Assembly (NCBI GenBank): GCA_023935145.1 | Contig: CM043698.1 | Location: 38,456,001-38,520,000, forward strand | DNA: 64,000 nt | Direction: 5' to 3' | Source of the DNA: Bretschneidera sinensis | Lineage: Eukaryota > Streptophyta > Magnoliopsida > Brassicales > Akaniaceae | In this document: positions 1 through 12,712 of the stretch, in pieces | How the letters are laid out: each line of letters begins with the position of its first letter | Position numbering within the stretch: position 1 is the first letter of the stretch | Translations under genes and position numbers: made by a program | Notes under the pieces: generated by a model | What the model was told of the DNA's origin: nothing | Database searches by the model: none | The model's input: only the letters and a program-made list of their open reading frames with translations

Positions 1-780
1 AAATGAAGAGAAAAATGTTATGTTGACCAAAATACTCTCTTTTTCCCTATCTCCCTCCCTCTTCCTCCCCCTTGCCTCATTCTTCATCCTTTTTTGAATT
101 TTCATTTATTCTAAATATTTAAAACATAAAAATTTAATTAAACTCTACAAATTAACATAAGAAAGCCATACATAAAAATTAATTTCAATTCATCTATAAA
201 TGAATTTTATTTTCAATCATTTTAAAAATAAAATGAATTACATTTTCATTTGATTCCAAATAAAATGTTAGTCTCTCTCGTTTTATCATCAACCACAAAA
301 TAGGAAAAAAAATCTGAGGATAAGATCTTTTAATGGTGCATAAAGGGTGCAGGTACCTTAATTCCCATGAAAATGGAGAATTAATTTGTGAAAGCAACAA
401 TACGAAGGTCGCACGTGTATGTACATTAAGCTCTACAAGAATATGAAAAGAATACTAGTTGATATTATTCTTATATTATTAATGAAACAGAACATATTCC
501 CCCTCCTACAATCACACTGTCACAGCATCAAACCAAGATAATTAAGTTTTGCATATATATAAATATATAATGTACTGCAAACATATATATATCTATATAT
601 ATATTTACACAATTAATTCCCATCCAATACACAAGAAGCTAGCTAGAGAGATTGCATATTATTTATTATACATATAATAATTACATGAAATTATAAAATT
701 AAAGGTATATATATATATATATGGGGTGGTAGTCGCAATGGTAGCGGTAGTCTATAGAAACAGATGATGAAATTGAAGAG
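1..780. other. AT-rich 3' flank of the HIPP gene, no gene seen
   Basis: No convincing coding sequence is present. The short open frames are AT-rich and resemble nothing recognised. The stretch next to the HIPP stop codon (about 540-722) is full of short TA runs and probably holds the 3' untranslated region and the polyadenylation region of that minus-strand gene. Confidence 0.5.
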
Positions 781-2106
781 TTACATAAGACAGCAGGCAT
801 TAACGTTGTCATCGTTGAAGAAATTGCTGACTTTGTCATCTCCACGGTGACTAATTGGGATGTTACCATGTTTGTCACCAATGTTGTAGCCATGCCTGTA
901 ATAGTTGTAACTCTCTTTGAACTCATTTGTTGTGTCTTTGAAATAGTTATTAGAAGATGTGAAGTATAGAGGTGGATTTGGGTATGGCCAGAACTCAACC
1001 CTCTTTCCTGATCTCCTCACTGCCTTGAGCACCTTGTTCCGATCAACGTACCCTACCACTGTCACCTTTTCCAACTCTAGCTCCACTTCCACTGAATCAA
1101 TCCCTGATCAATAAATTATACAATAAACATCCAAGAGTTTGAGAAATTAAGTTAGTATTTTTAAATTCAATTTCCTCATCTCATCTCATGGAATTAATTG
1201 ATCATATACCTCTAAGCTTGTATATGGCATTTTTGACTACTCTCTCGCAGCCAGTGCAGCACATCCTGACTTTGAGTTCCACAGTCTGTAAATTAAGGAA
1301 ACAAGTTTCACAGTAGTCATTGATTCTAAATTTTATTATTAGAAAATTAGTTTTAAGGTGGAGGGTGTCTTGTAATTTATGTTTCTTCTTATTCCTTTGT
1401 TCCTTTTGTTCTTTTTTAAAGAACCTTTTTGGTTTGAGCAGTAATAGGAAACCAAAGGGATTAAGAAAAGCCGAATTGGGTTTGGATTAAAATTATTGTT
1501 TTTGCATATTCCTAAATCCACTATGCCCGGGAACATCTACAATAATCGCTGGTACCTTGTTTCAATGATATATGCATTTCACACCAGAAAAGAGAAATTT
1601 GTTTTATATATATATATACTAATTATCACTATTGGTAGGCTATGATGTAGCCAGAAAAAATAAAAATAAGGCATTAGTACTTTTGTCTTTGTATTTTAAT
1701 TTTCAAGGAAAGACATGAGTTTTGAAACCATGGTGAATCTATGGGAGAGATGCCTGCATGTCCTACTAATCAACTCTTTTTTTCATTTGCTTCATGGCAA
1801 GTTGATGATGGAAAACAGGAAAGAAAGGGATCATGGACCATGGTGAAGGTTCAAGCTATCCAAATTAAATAGATACCTCAATGGATCCAAGAATAAAAAC
1901 AAAAGCGAACCAACCTGCAAAGAAAGTGGTCGTCCCTTAGGCATGTTGTTGTTGTTGTTGTTGTAGTTGATGTTGCTGAAGCTTTTGTTGTTGTTGTTGT
2001 AGTTGATGTTGCTGAAGCTTTTGTAGTTGTTGTCTGTGTATTGAAAGAAACAGTGGACAATGGCAGATATGAAAGAACCAAATGCTCTGGATAGTAAGTT
2101 AGCCAT
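781..2106 (-). CDS. Heavy-metal-associated isoprenylated plant protein (HIPP), 3 exons
   Basis: Exons in transcript order are 2106-1915, 1285-1210 and 1103-781. All introns are GT/AG and the joined frame gives 196 residues plus stop. Residues 1-64 are a variable leader starting MANLLSRAFGSFISAIV, with two Asn-rich copies of KSFSNINYNNNN. Residues 65 to about 130 form a heavy-metal-associated (HMA) domain with the MCCTGC metal-binding motif (Cys74, Cys77) and the family stretches GIDSVEVELELEKVTVVGYV and GKRVEFWPYP. The C-terminus CCLM is a CaaX box, so the protein is probably farnesylated at Cys193. HIPPs are plant-specific metallochaperone-like proteins linked to metal homeostasis, stress responses and membrane-tethered regulation. 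The bound metal cannot be read from sequence. The start codon was chosen because this leader joins in phase to the HMA exon and matches what I know of HIPP leaders. Confidence 0.9.
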
Positions 2107-2319
2107 ATCCCAATATGACGTTACCTTTAAATATACAGTGGAAGCTAGAGGATGAAAGGAAAGAAACACAATTAAGATATTCCTCTTTGGCAATTTTGGT
2201 ATCACTTCCCTTAATAATTATCTCTTTGCTACTCCTATTCCTATATATATATTCCAATTACTACAATTTGGCAAATTAGATAGCTTGTGTATAAATTAAT
2301 TAAATTCAGTGGATGTTGG

Positions 2320-2320
<1 letters not shown>

Positions 2321-2347
<27 letters not shown>
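2321..2347. repeat. (TA)n microsatellite
   Basis: Uninterrupted TA dinucleotide run about 215 bases upstream of the HIPP start codon. It is likely polymorphic in length. Similar runs occur at 30,690-30,719 and 40,199-40,226. Confidence 0.85.
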
Positions 2348-2352
<5 letters not shown>

Positions 2353-4447
2353 TTAAACCCTTTAGACAGGGAATGGTATCTAAACCTTGACATTAATGCT
2401 TCAAATGTGGGTCTATGCAAGGCTAACATGGTTGCTGACACACTACACATATATAACTCTCGTAAGGGAATATGATGAGTCCTCATGGGATGGGATATGG
2501 ATGGGCTTAAGCAACCAAAGCTGGGTTTTGATGCAAAGGGAAAACATATTCGATGATCTTCAAAATCTTTCTTTTTCCACCATCTTTTGAAAATCATGCT
2601 CCATCTAATCTACAAAGTTTTATTCCCACACATTGCTATATATACTACTGTACGTATTAGCAATTAATTAATTATATATATATATATGTTGTTAATTATA
2701 GTAAAACATTTTCTTTTTCTTTTTCTTTTTACACAAGCCTTGAGTAAATTAATTAAAGAGAACCTACCTTTAGGTTCTGTACTTAATTTTTAGTGGTCAG
2801 ACTACCAGTTGGGAGTTTTAATAATTTGTTTCATATATGGAAATTAACTCTCAAGAACAACGTACTGCATGCTCTCTGTTATTCTCAATTCCTAACCACT
2901 GAATACAAACCATTGATGGTATATATATTATTCTTCCAGCAATGACACCACTGCACACCATCAAAATATAAATACCCATAACAGGATTAATGAAAAATAA
3001 ATAAAATCAAAAACTTTACACTAATTAAACGAAATCTCGTGTCTTTTCTGCTTAATTGTTTGCTCCAATACTTATCCAAGTCCTTAGTGAAAGTAGGGTA
3101 TCTAAACAAAAAATTTAGATACTAAATGTCTACATCTGCATTACTATAATTTTATGGATGATGCTTGCTAGATATATACCTCATAAAAATGTTACCCATA
3201 AGCTTATGCAAATTAATAGTATTATGTTTTTTCCAGAGGAATATTGGCTTACCTAATTATTCCAACTCAATAGAAGGGTGTGTTCGATATCTTCAATGAT
3301 CTTATTACTATAATATAATAATTAATGCCACAACGCTTCATTGGACAAAGAAACTTCTTTATTAGTAGGAGTATGTGAAAGAGAATACAACTTTTATTCT
3401 TCATGCATGAACAACATCCTATACTTAATTTGAGATCAAGAACAAAATTCATCCATGGGTCAACAAGAAAGGCAGTTCTCGTGCACACATAAAATAAAGG
3501 GTGGAGCTTTGCATGCCAAATTTGTGGCCGGCTGTTACCCAATCGCTCCATCTCAATGTTGCCATGCAGAGAAAGATAAGTGCCAAAATCCTCCTTTAGT
3601 TAACAATAGTGAGGTACGCACCACCAGTAATTTAATTTGGTGTTTACAAGTGGTATATGGTATAACTTTGATCTCAACATTTTGCCAATTCCTAGCTTGA
3701 CCTATCAGTAATATAGTATATCCATAACCTCTGGTTACATCACATAATATATCCATAATAATGAGGTACGTAAAAGATAAAATGTAAAAGAAAGGGGCAA
3801 TTAGCAGTGATCATTGGAAAAACATTTGCGACGGTGGGGCAGCTTCGATAGTACTGAGGATGTTGCAAATAAAAACAATACCCTGCATGTAAAGTCTAGC
3901 CAAACATGATAAGGGTAAGAACATCACGCATGTTAAGGTTTAGAATCTTTTTAACTCCCAATCCCAAATACGATTAAGTACAACAATATTTGACATTATT
4001 ATTCATTTGTTGTAAAACAAGTGCCGAAGCGTGGCGTGATCCAAAGATAAAAAAAAAAAAAAAGCAGAGGAGGTTCTACATTCTTCTTGACAAATGCCAA
4101 ATGGGCTTAGGACCTCGGTTACATTTTTTTTATATCTTTGGTGGGTCTCTCTGTCTACTTCTGAGTTTTTATCTATCAACTACACCCACTCGATCGGTTG
4201 AAATTCGTTCAGTAGATGGATAAGACTTTCATTGAATTAGTGATTAGTAGTAAATATTCATTCATCAAATTGGTAAAGAAGGAAAAATCGATGCAACTTA
4301 AAAGAAAATTAATCTATTACACAACAATACATGATAAAGAAAAACTCTTGAGAATATTTACAGAATTCACACCCGCTTTTATAAAACTAAAAAGAAAGAA
4401 ACGAACTTAAAGAAAACATAATAGTACGCCTTGACTTGAATTGAATA
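2348..4447. other. Intergenic DNA, no gene recognised
   Basis: Open frames on both strands between about 2,350-2,600, 3,270-3,750 and 3,990-4,410 reach at most 94 codons. Their translations show no family motif, and overlapping frames on opposite strands argue against coding. The segment holds TA-rich tracts near 2,670 and 2,925 and an A-run near 4,050. It probably includes the HIPP promoter in its first few hundred bases, but no element could be assigned firmly. Confidence 0.45.
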
Positions 4448-4603
4448 TCAAGCGGGGGCTCGAAACAGAGGAGGTGTAGAGGAAGCGAAGGGAAGACTGC
4501 GAAGGATGAGAAGTCGAATCCGCCTGGGAAATGGCGCCTCATGGAACACATGCTGCAGCACCCTTGCCAGCAGCACCGTGTACTCCTCCATTAGATCCGC
4601 CAT
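4448..4603 (-). CDS. Possible 51-residue protein, function unknown
   Basis: The frame starting at MADLMEEYTVLLARVLQHVF encodes 51 residues. It has an amphipathic, helix-prone N-terminal half, a basic Arg-rich centre (PFPRRIRLLILRSLPF) and a Ser/Pro-rich tail. An upstream in-frame Met would extend it to 77 residues, but the MADLM start looks more protein-like. Amino-acid use is less AT-driven than in neighbouring random frames, which is the main reason to list it. It resembles small plant proteins of unknown function only by general impression. No function is claimed, and it could be a chance frame. Confidence 0.4.
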   Translation of the reverse strand: MADLMEEYTVLLARVLQHVFHEAPFPRRIRLLILRSLPFASSTPPLFRAPA

Positions 4604-5929
4604 TATCGCCACCAGTATCATCTTTCTCTTGCTTTGTCTGTGCAGCTCACTATAGGCTAAAAAGCTAATTAAAAGACCCAAATCACAATCAAAACCAAAA
4701 ATAACTTTGGTAGATTATAAACTGAATAGAAGAAATTCACTCAAAGGAACTGTTGGGCAATTGTAATCATAGGCTACCACTTCTCCGCTCTCTTATATGT
4801 GTACAAATGGTGGGTGGTGTCGATTAGATATTAATGATCAGGTGATTTTGATTATGTGTTTATTTTTGTTTTCTTTCGATTTTTATATGAATTTTGATTA
4901 ATAATTGAATTAAAATAAAATATTTAATTATTATAATAATTTTTTATAATTATTAATAAAATTCTTTAATTTCATGATAACTATCAAATAACAGGATCCA
5001 TGAAACAGAACTCCTTTTTATTTCAGTTTAGACTTGTCTAAGAAGTCACCGTCGAATCAAAGAGCTGTGTGGTACTGTGGTCACTGCATTGGTTTTTGGT
5101 TTTTTCTATTGAAGCAGTACTGATGGGCTGTGAGCGCCATCCCTTGTTAATGCGGCTCTCTTTGCCAAATACCACGGCGCCACCACTTTGCTTTCCAATG
5201 TGCTGTTTGCCTGCCACGTGGATCTCTATCGTATGACATGTTCCAAGTTTTAGAGTTATTTACTTTTCTCTCCTCCCAATCTTTCATCCTTATCTTCTCC
5301 ATCCATTTATAATATGGTAACAAAAATACGACCGGAACCATAAAACCAAGTCCTCAAAATAATCAATCATGGTGATGGGCTAATAATTTTTCTACATGTT
5401 ATAAAGTTAAATTAATACATTTTTAAATTTATCTTAAAAAAAATATTATAATAAATTAAAATTGATTGATTTGATCTAAAACGACAGCTTAATAACACCA
5501 CTCATGATATAATCAATTGATTCACTACCTCATTCCTTGTTATGCCCCGTCCATTAAATATATATATTTTTTCTGCTTCTGATTTTGTTTTTGTTTATTT
5601 TTTCTAAGGCTTCGTTCCAAAGCTTTGTGGCCTTATTGGAGTTGGTCCTTAATCCTTACCTCTTGTTAATAAAATATACGTAAGCTACATCTTCCATCTT
5701 CATTCGCTATCCACATATATATTATTAAAATTAGTTAAAGAAATTAGTCTTTTTTCTTTCCGTGTACTAAATAATTCAACAATTATGAAAGAATCAAACT
5801 TAGTAAGAAAACATGCCTGTCATGTTGTTCATAAATTTACTCAATCCAAACATCCATCCGCTCTTCTCGACCATAGTTACTAGTCTTACTCCCTGTGAAG
5901 ATGGTTTCTGTAGCTTTAATAAGGTCATA
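4604..5929. other. AT-rich intergenic DNA before the tandem array
   Basis: No coding sequence is recognised. The stretch 4,860-5,000 and the stretch after 5,380 are more than 75 percent AT by eye. A frame on the minus strand at 5,147-5,341 has no recognisable motif. The tandem array begins about 5,930 without an obvious boundary sequence. Confidence 0.45.
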
Positions 5930-6439
5930 TAACTTTTTCTTTTTTAAATAGTTATGATAGTTATTTATTTTAAAAATTTATCACGAACTATGTTTCAAAA
6001 AATTACATTAATACCAAAAATATCATTTTTCAAAATGGAGCTTTGAAGACCAAATTAAACCTTCGAAAAGTTTTGTTTGTGTTAATCAAATTCTCTTTCT
6101 TTTCTACAATTTGTAATGCATTTTTATCTTCTTTTTTTATTACTTGTGACCTCGAATGTAGAATTTAACAAAATCTAAGTGAAATTCATTTTTGTCCAAG
6201 TAAAAAATTGGATGGGTAAGAAAAAATCAAATTTTGGAATGAACTAGTCATTTACGAGCGTTATAACTCACGTTTTTTGTGCATTGTCGTTAACATAGCA
6301 ACGATGGTTATTTCCAGTGAAAATTTACCAAGAATTAGGTTTCAAAAAGTTACATCAAAACCAAAAGAAATATTTCCCAAAACGGAGCCATGAAGACTAA
6401 ATTATAACCTCAAGAAGTTTTGCTCGTGCTAATCAAATT

Positions 6440-8500
6440 CTCTCATTCTCTCCTACAATTTATAATGCACTTTTATCCTATTTTTTTGTTGGTTGGTGAC
6501 CTCGAAAGTAGAATTTAACTTGATCTAAGTTAAATACAATATTGTCCAAGAGAAAAATTAGATGGTCAAGAAAAATCAAATTTTGAAATAAACAAGTCAT
6601 TTTCAAAGGTTATAGCTCATGCTTTTTGTGCATTTTCACTAAAATAGTTACGATGATCATTTCTTTTCAAAATTTACCACGAACTAGGTTTCAAAATGTT
6701 ACATCAAAACCAAAGGAATTATTTCCCAAAACGGAGTCATGAAGGCTAAATTATAACCTCAAGAAGTTTTGTTTGTGTTAATCAAATTCTCTCATTTTTT
6801 CCTACAATTTGTAACACGCTTTTATCCTCTTTTTTTTTATGGCAGACGACCTCGAAAGTGGAATTAAACATGATCTAAGTGAAACACACTTTGGTCCAAA
6901 TGAAAAATAGGATGGTAAGAAAAATCATATTTTGAAAGAATCTAGATATTTTAGAAGCTTGTCTTTTTTTGTACATTTTCGTTAAAACAGTTATGATAGT
7001 TATTTCCTTTCAAAAAAATTTACAATCTAGGTTTCAAAAAGCTACATCAAAACCAAATGTATCGTTTGCCAAAAAGGAGCCTTGAAAACCAAATTATACC
7101 ATCGAGAAATTTTACTCGTGTTAACCAATTTTGCCTCTTTCCGAAAATTTGTAATCCATTTTTATCCTATTTATTGCTCATGTCCTCAAAAGTAGAATTT
7201 AACATAATCTAAGTGAAATACACTTTTGTCCAAGTGAAAAATGGGATGGGCAAGAAAAATAAAATTTTGGAAGAAATAAAAGTTTATAACTTGCGTTTTT
7301 TTGTACATTTTCGCTAAAATAGTTACGATAGTTATTTTCTTTGAAAATTTTCCACGAACTACGTTTCAAAAAGTTACATCAAAACCAAAAGTATCATTTC
7401 CCAAAACGGAACATTCGAAGCCAAATTATGCCCTCCAGAAATTTTGCTCGTGATAATCAAATTCTCCATCTTTCTTACAATTTATAATGCACTTTTATGT
7501 TCTTTTTTTTATTGCTCATGACCTCGAAAGTAGAATTTAACAAGATCTAAATGAAATACACCTTTGTGTAAGTGAAAAATGGGATGGGCAAGAAAAATCA
7601 AATTTTGGAAGGAACTAACCATTTATGAAGGTTATAACTCACGTTTTTGTGCATTTTCGCTAGAATAGTTATGATGGTCATTTCTTTTGAAAAATTACCA
7701 CGAGCTAGGTTTCAAAAAGTTATATCAAAACCAAATGTAACATTTCCCAAAAAGGAACACTGAAGGCTAAATTATAACCTCAGGAAGTTTTGCTCGTGTT
7801 AATCAAATTCTCTCATTTTTTCCTATAATTTGTAATGCACTTTTATCCTATTTTGTAATATGGCGGGTGACCTCGAAAGTTTAATTTAACATGATTTAGT
7901 GAAATACACTATTGTCCAAGTGAAAAATGGGGTGGTTAAGAAAAATAAAATTTTGGAAGAAATTGGTCATTTTCGAAGGTTATAGCTCACGTTTTTTGTG
8001 CATTTTCGCTAAAATAGTTACGATGGTAATTTCTTTTCAAAATTTTCCACGAACTATGTTTCAAAAAGTTACATCAAAACCAAAGGGATCATTTTCCAAA
8101 ACAGAGCCCTAATGGCCAAATTATATCGTCTAGAAATTATGCTCGTGTTAAATCGAATTCTCTCAATCTTTCCTACAATTTGTAATGCACTTTTATCCTC
8201 TCTTTTTTTATGGCAGATTACCTCAAAAGTGGAATTAAACATGATCTAAATGAAACACAATTTGGTCAAAGTGAAAAATAGGATGGTAAAAAAAAATCAT
8301 ATTTTGAAAGAAACTAGACATTTTCGAAGCTCGCCTTTTTTTTGTGCATTTTTGTTAAAATAGTTATGATAGTCATTTCCTTTGAAAAGTTTTTAAAATC
8401 TAGATTTCAAAAAGTTACATCAAAACCAAAAAGAACATTTCCCAAAACGGAGTCTTAAAGACTAAATTATAACCTCGAGAAGTTTTGCTCGTGTTAATCA
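6440..8500. repeat. First copy of a six-unit higher-order repeat within the array
   Basis: Six consecutive ~345-bp units have distinguishable variants at about 6490 (F), 6840 (A), 7190 (B), 7520 (C), 7860 (D) and 8210 (A'). The order F-A-B-C-D recurs about 2,060 bp downstream. Diagnostic variants include AATTTGTAATCCATTTTTAT in both B units, AAATTCTCCATCTTTC in both C units, and an ATTTTGTA(A/T)TATGG segment in both D units. Confidence 0.65.
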
Positions 8501-10250
8501 AATTCTCTCATTCTTTCCTACAATTTGTAATGCACTTTTATCCTTTTTTTTGTTGGCTAGTGACCTCGAAAATAGAATTTAACATGATCTAAGTGATATA
8601 CAATATTTTCCAACTGAAAAATGAAATGGTCAAGAAAAATCAAATTTTGAAAAGAAAAAAAACTAGCCATTTTCGAAGGTTATAGTTCATGATTTTTGTG
8701 CATTTTCACCAAAATAGTTATCATGATCATTTCTTTTCAAAATTTACCATGAACTAGGTTTCAAAAAGTTACATCAAAACTAAAGGGATCATTTCCCAAA
8801 ACGGAGCCTTGAAGACTAAATTATAACCTCAAGAAGTTTTGCTTATGTTAATCAAATTCTAATTCTTTTTCTACAATTTGTAATGCACTTTTATCCTTTT
8901 TTTTTATGGCTGATGACCTCGAAAGTAGAATTAAACATGATCTAAGTGAAATACACTTTGGTCCAAGTGAAAAATGGGATGGTCAAGAAAAATCATATTT
9001 TGAAAGAAACTAGACATTTTAGAAGCTCGTATTTTTTTGTACATTTTCGCTAAAATAGTTATGATAGTCATTTCTTTTGAAATTTTTTCACAATATGGGT
9101 TTCAAAAAGTTACATCAAAACCAAAGGTATCGTTTGCCAAAACGGAGCCCGGAAGGCCAAATTATACCCTCGAGAAATTTTGCTCATACTAATCAAATTC
9201 TCCTTCTTTCCGATAATTTGTAATCCATTTTTATCCATTTTTTATTGCTTATGCCCTCGAAAGTAGACTTTAACATAATCTAAGTGAAATACACTTTGTC
9301 CAAGTGAAAATGGGATGGACAAGAAAAATAAAATGTTGGAAGAAACGAAGGTTACTCACATTTTTTTTTGGGTGAATTTTTGCTAAAATAGTTACGATAG
9401 TCGTTTCCTTTGAAAATTTTCCACGAACTACATTTCAAAAAGTTACATCAAAACCAAATTGATCATTTCCCGAAACAAAGCCTTGTAATCCAAATTATAC
9501 CCTCCAGAAATTCTGCTCGTGTTAATCAAATTCTCCATCTTTCCTACAATTTATAATGCACTTTTATCTATTTTTTATTGCTCATGAGCTCGAAAGTAAA
9601 ATTTAACAAGATCTAAGTGAAATAGACTTTTATCTAAGTGAAAAATGGGATGGGCAAGAAAAATCAAATTTTAGAAGGAACTGGCCATTTACGACGGTTA
9701 TAACTCATGTTTTTTGTGCATTTTCGCTAAAATAGTTACGACGGTCATTTTCTTTGAAAAATTACCACGAACTAGGTTTCAAAAAGTTATATCAAAACCA
9801 AAAGTAACATTTCCTAAAACGGAACCCTGAAGACTAAATTATAATCTCAAGAAGTTTTGCTCGTGTTAATCGAATTCTCTCCTTTTTTCCTACAATTTGT
9901 AATGCATTTCTATCCTATTTTGTATTATGGTTGGTGACCTCGAAAGTAGATTTTAACATGATCTAAGTGAAATAAACTATTGTCAAAATGAAAAATGGGA
10001 TGGTGAAGAAATAAAATTTTGGAAGAAACTGGTCATTTCCGAAGGTTATAGCTAACTTTTTTTTTATGCATTTTCGCTAAAATAGTTACGATGGTAATTT
10101 CTTTTCAAAATTTACCACGGACTAAGTTTCAAAAAGTTACATCAAAACCAAATAGACCATTTCCCAAAACGGAGCCCTGATGGCTAAATTATATCTTCAA
10201 GAAATTATGCTCGTGTTAAATCGAATTCAATATTTTTTCTACAATTTGTA
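8500..10250. repeat. Second, partial copy of the higher-order repeat
   Basis: Units at about 8560 (F), 8900 (A), 9240 (B), 9580 (C) and 9920 (D) carry the same diagnostic variants as the units 2,050-2,070 bp upstream. The sixth unit differs: the position matching A' holds another unit type (about 10,270) that resembles the unit near 6,140. This suggests duplication of a multi-unit block by unequal exchange. Confidence 0.6.
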
Positions 10251-12712
10251 ATACACTTTTATCCTTTTTTTATTGCTCATGACCTCGAAAGTAGAATTTA
10301 ATAGAATCTAAATGAAATTCACTTTTGTCAAAGTGAAAAATGAGATAAGCAAAAAGAATCAAATTTTGGAAGAAACATGTCATTTACAAAGGTAGTCACG
10401 TTTTTTGTGCATTTTTGCTAAAATAGTTATGATGGTTATTTTCTTTGATAATTTGTCATAAACTACGTTTTAAAAAGTTACATCAAAACCAAAAGTATCA
10501 CTTCCCACAACGGAGCCCTGAAAGCCAAATTATACCTTCCAAAAGTTTTGCTCGTGTTAATCAAATTCTCATTTTTCTCTACCATTTGTAATGCACTTTT
10601 ATCCTTTTTTATTGCTTGTGATCTCGAATGTAGAATTTAACAAGATCTAAATAAAATTCACTTTTGTCCAAGTGAAAAATGGGATAGGTAAGAAAAATCA
10701 AATTTTGGAAGAAACTAGCCATTTACGAAGGTATAACTCACATTTGTTGTGTATTTTCACAAAAATAGTCATTTCTTTTTGAAAATTTTCCACGAACTAC
10801 GTTTTAAAAAGTTACATCAAAACCAATGGATTATTTCCTAAATCGGAGCCCTAAAGGCCAAATTATAACCTCCAAATGCTTTGCTCGTGTTAATCGAATT
10901 CTCTCATTCTTTCTTAAAATTTGTAATGCATTTTTATCTTCTTTTTTTTTTTTTTTAATAGTTGGTGACCTCGAAAGTAAAATTTAACATGATCTAAGTG
11001 AAATACACTTTTGTCCAAGTGAAAAATAAGATGGTAAAAAAAAATCAAATTTTGGAAGAAACTAACCATTTTCAAAGTTTATAGCTAACGGTTTTTGTGC
11101 ATTTCCGCTAAAATAGTTACGATGACCATTTCTTTTGAAAATTTGCCACGAACTACGTTTCAAAAAGTTACATCAAAACCAAAAGAATCATTTCCCAAAT
11201 CGGAGTCCTGAATGTCAAATTATAACCTCTAGAAGTTTACTCATGTTAATCGAATTCTCTCATTCTTTCTTACAATTTGTAATGCATTTTATCCTCTTTT
11301 TTTATGGCTAGTGACATCGAAAGTAGAATTTAACATAATCTAAGTGAAATACACTTTTGTCCAAGTGAAAAATGAGATGGTCAAGAAAATTCAAATTTGG
11401 GATGTAATTTTCACAGTTTATATAGCTCACGTTTTTTATGCATTGCTAAAGTAGTTACGATGGTCATTTCCTGTGAAAATTTGTCACGAACTATATTTCA
11501 AAAAGTTACATCAAAACCAAAAGAAACGTTTCTCAAAATGGAGCCCTGAATGATAAATTATAACCTCAACAAGTTTTGCTCGTGTTAATCAAATTTTCTC
11601 ATTATTTGAATATTGGTGACCTTGAAAGTAAAATTTAATATGATTTAAGTGAAATACACTTTTGTCCAAGTGAAAAATGGGATTGTCAAGAAAAATTAAA
11701 ATTTGGAAGAAACTGGCTAATTTTGAAGGTTAACTCAATTTTTTTATGTATTTTCGCTAAAATAGTTACGATGGTCATTTCTTTTCAAAATTTACCACGA
11801 AGTAGGTTTCAAAAAGTTATATCAAAATCAAAATAATTATTTCCCAAAAAGGAGCCATGATGACCAAATTATAACCTTAAGAAATTTTGCTTGTAACCTC
11901 AAGAAGTTTTGCTCGTATTAATCAAATTCTCTCATTCTTTTTTACAATTTGTAATGCACTTTTATCCTATTTTTTGATGACTTCGAAAGTAGAATTTAAT
12001 GTGATCTAAGTAAAATATACTTTTGTCCAAGTGAAAAATGAGATGGTCAAGAAAAATCAAATTTTAGAAGAAACTGACCAATTTCAAAGATTACTGCTCA
12101 CGTTTTTGTGTATTTTTGTTAAAATAGTTACGATGGTCATTTCTTTTCAAAATTTGTCACGAATTAAGTTTCAAAAAGTTATATCAAAACTGAAATGATC
12201 ATTTCTCAAAACGAAACATTAATGACCGAATCATACCCTCAAGAAATTTTGTTCGTGTTAAATTGAATTCTCTCCCTTTTTCTACAATTTGTAATGCACT
12301 TTTATCCTCTCTTTTTTTTTGTGACAAATGACCTTGATAGTAGAATTAAACATGCTCTAGTGAATTGATCCAATTGAAAAATGAGATTGTATAGTAAAAT
12401 CGTATTTTGAAAGAAATTAGATATTTTCGAAGCTCGCATTTTTTGTGAATTTTTGCTAAAATAGTTACCATGATAAAAAAAATTAAGCTTCATCAAAATC
12501 TAAATGATCATTTCTCAAAACGGAACCCAGAATACCAAATTACACCTCCAAAAGTTTTATTTGTGTTAATCAAATTCTATCTTTTCAATGATATATAATG
12601 CACTTTTTATCTTTTTTTATTGCTCGCGACTTCGAAAGTAAAATTTAACAAGATCTATGTAAAATAAACTTTCGTCCAAATGAAAAAATGGAATGAACAA
12701 GAAAAATCAAAT

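Larger units (their letters stand above)
5930..12712. repeat. ~345-bp tandem repeat array, about 20 diverged copies
   Basis: The core TTTCAAAAAGTTACATCAAA, or a close variant, recurs near 5993, 6342, 6689, 7032, 7363, 7710, 8058, 8407, 8760, 9101, 9435, 9777, 10130, 10470, 10802, 11158, 11500, 11808 and 12169. That gives a unit length of roughly 308-361 bp, mostly 340-350. Each unit also carries, in order, a TCATTTCCCAAAACGGAGCC-like segment, GTTTTGCTCGTGTTAATCAA, TTTGTAATGCACTTTTATCC, GACCTCGAAAGTAGAATTTA and TGCATTTTCGCTAAAATAGT. Copies differ by substitutions and small indels, so the array is old or evolving by patchy exchange. Open frames inside it are short and broken by indels, so it is not coding. 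It lies between ordinary genes rather than in an obvious centromere, but one window cannot exclude a pericentromeric site. Confidence 0.92.

Noticed and set aside
3990..4410. Possible organelle-DNA insertion or gene fragment
   Set aside because: Two consecutive frames looked organelle-like in composition, but I could not match them to any plastid or mitochondrial gene.
7927..12496. Short open frames within the tandem array
   Set aside because: They appear in only some units, shift frame between copies and have no conserved translation.
5930..12712. CRISPR-like reading of the regular array
   Set aside because: Units are ~345 bp, diverged throughout and lie in a plant nuclear context; there is no short identical repeat with unique spacers.
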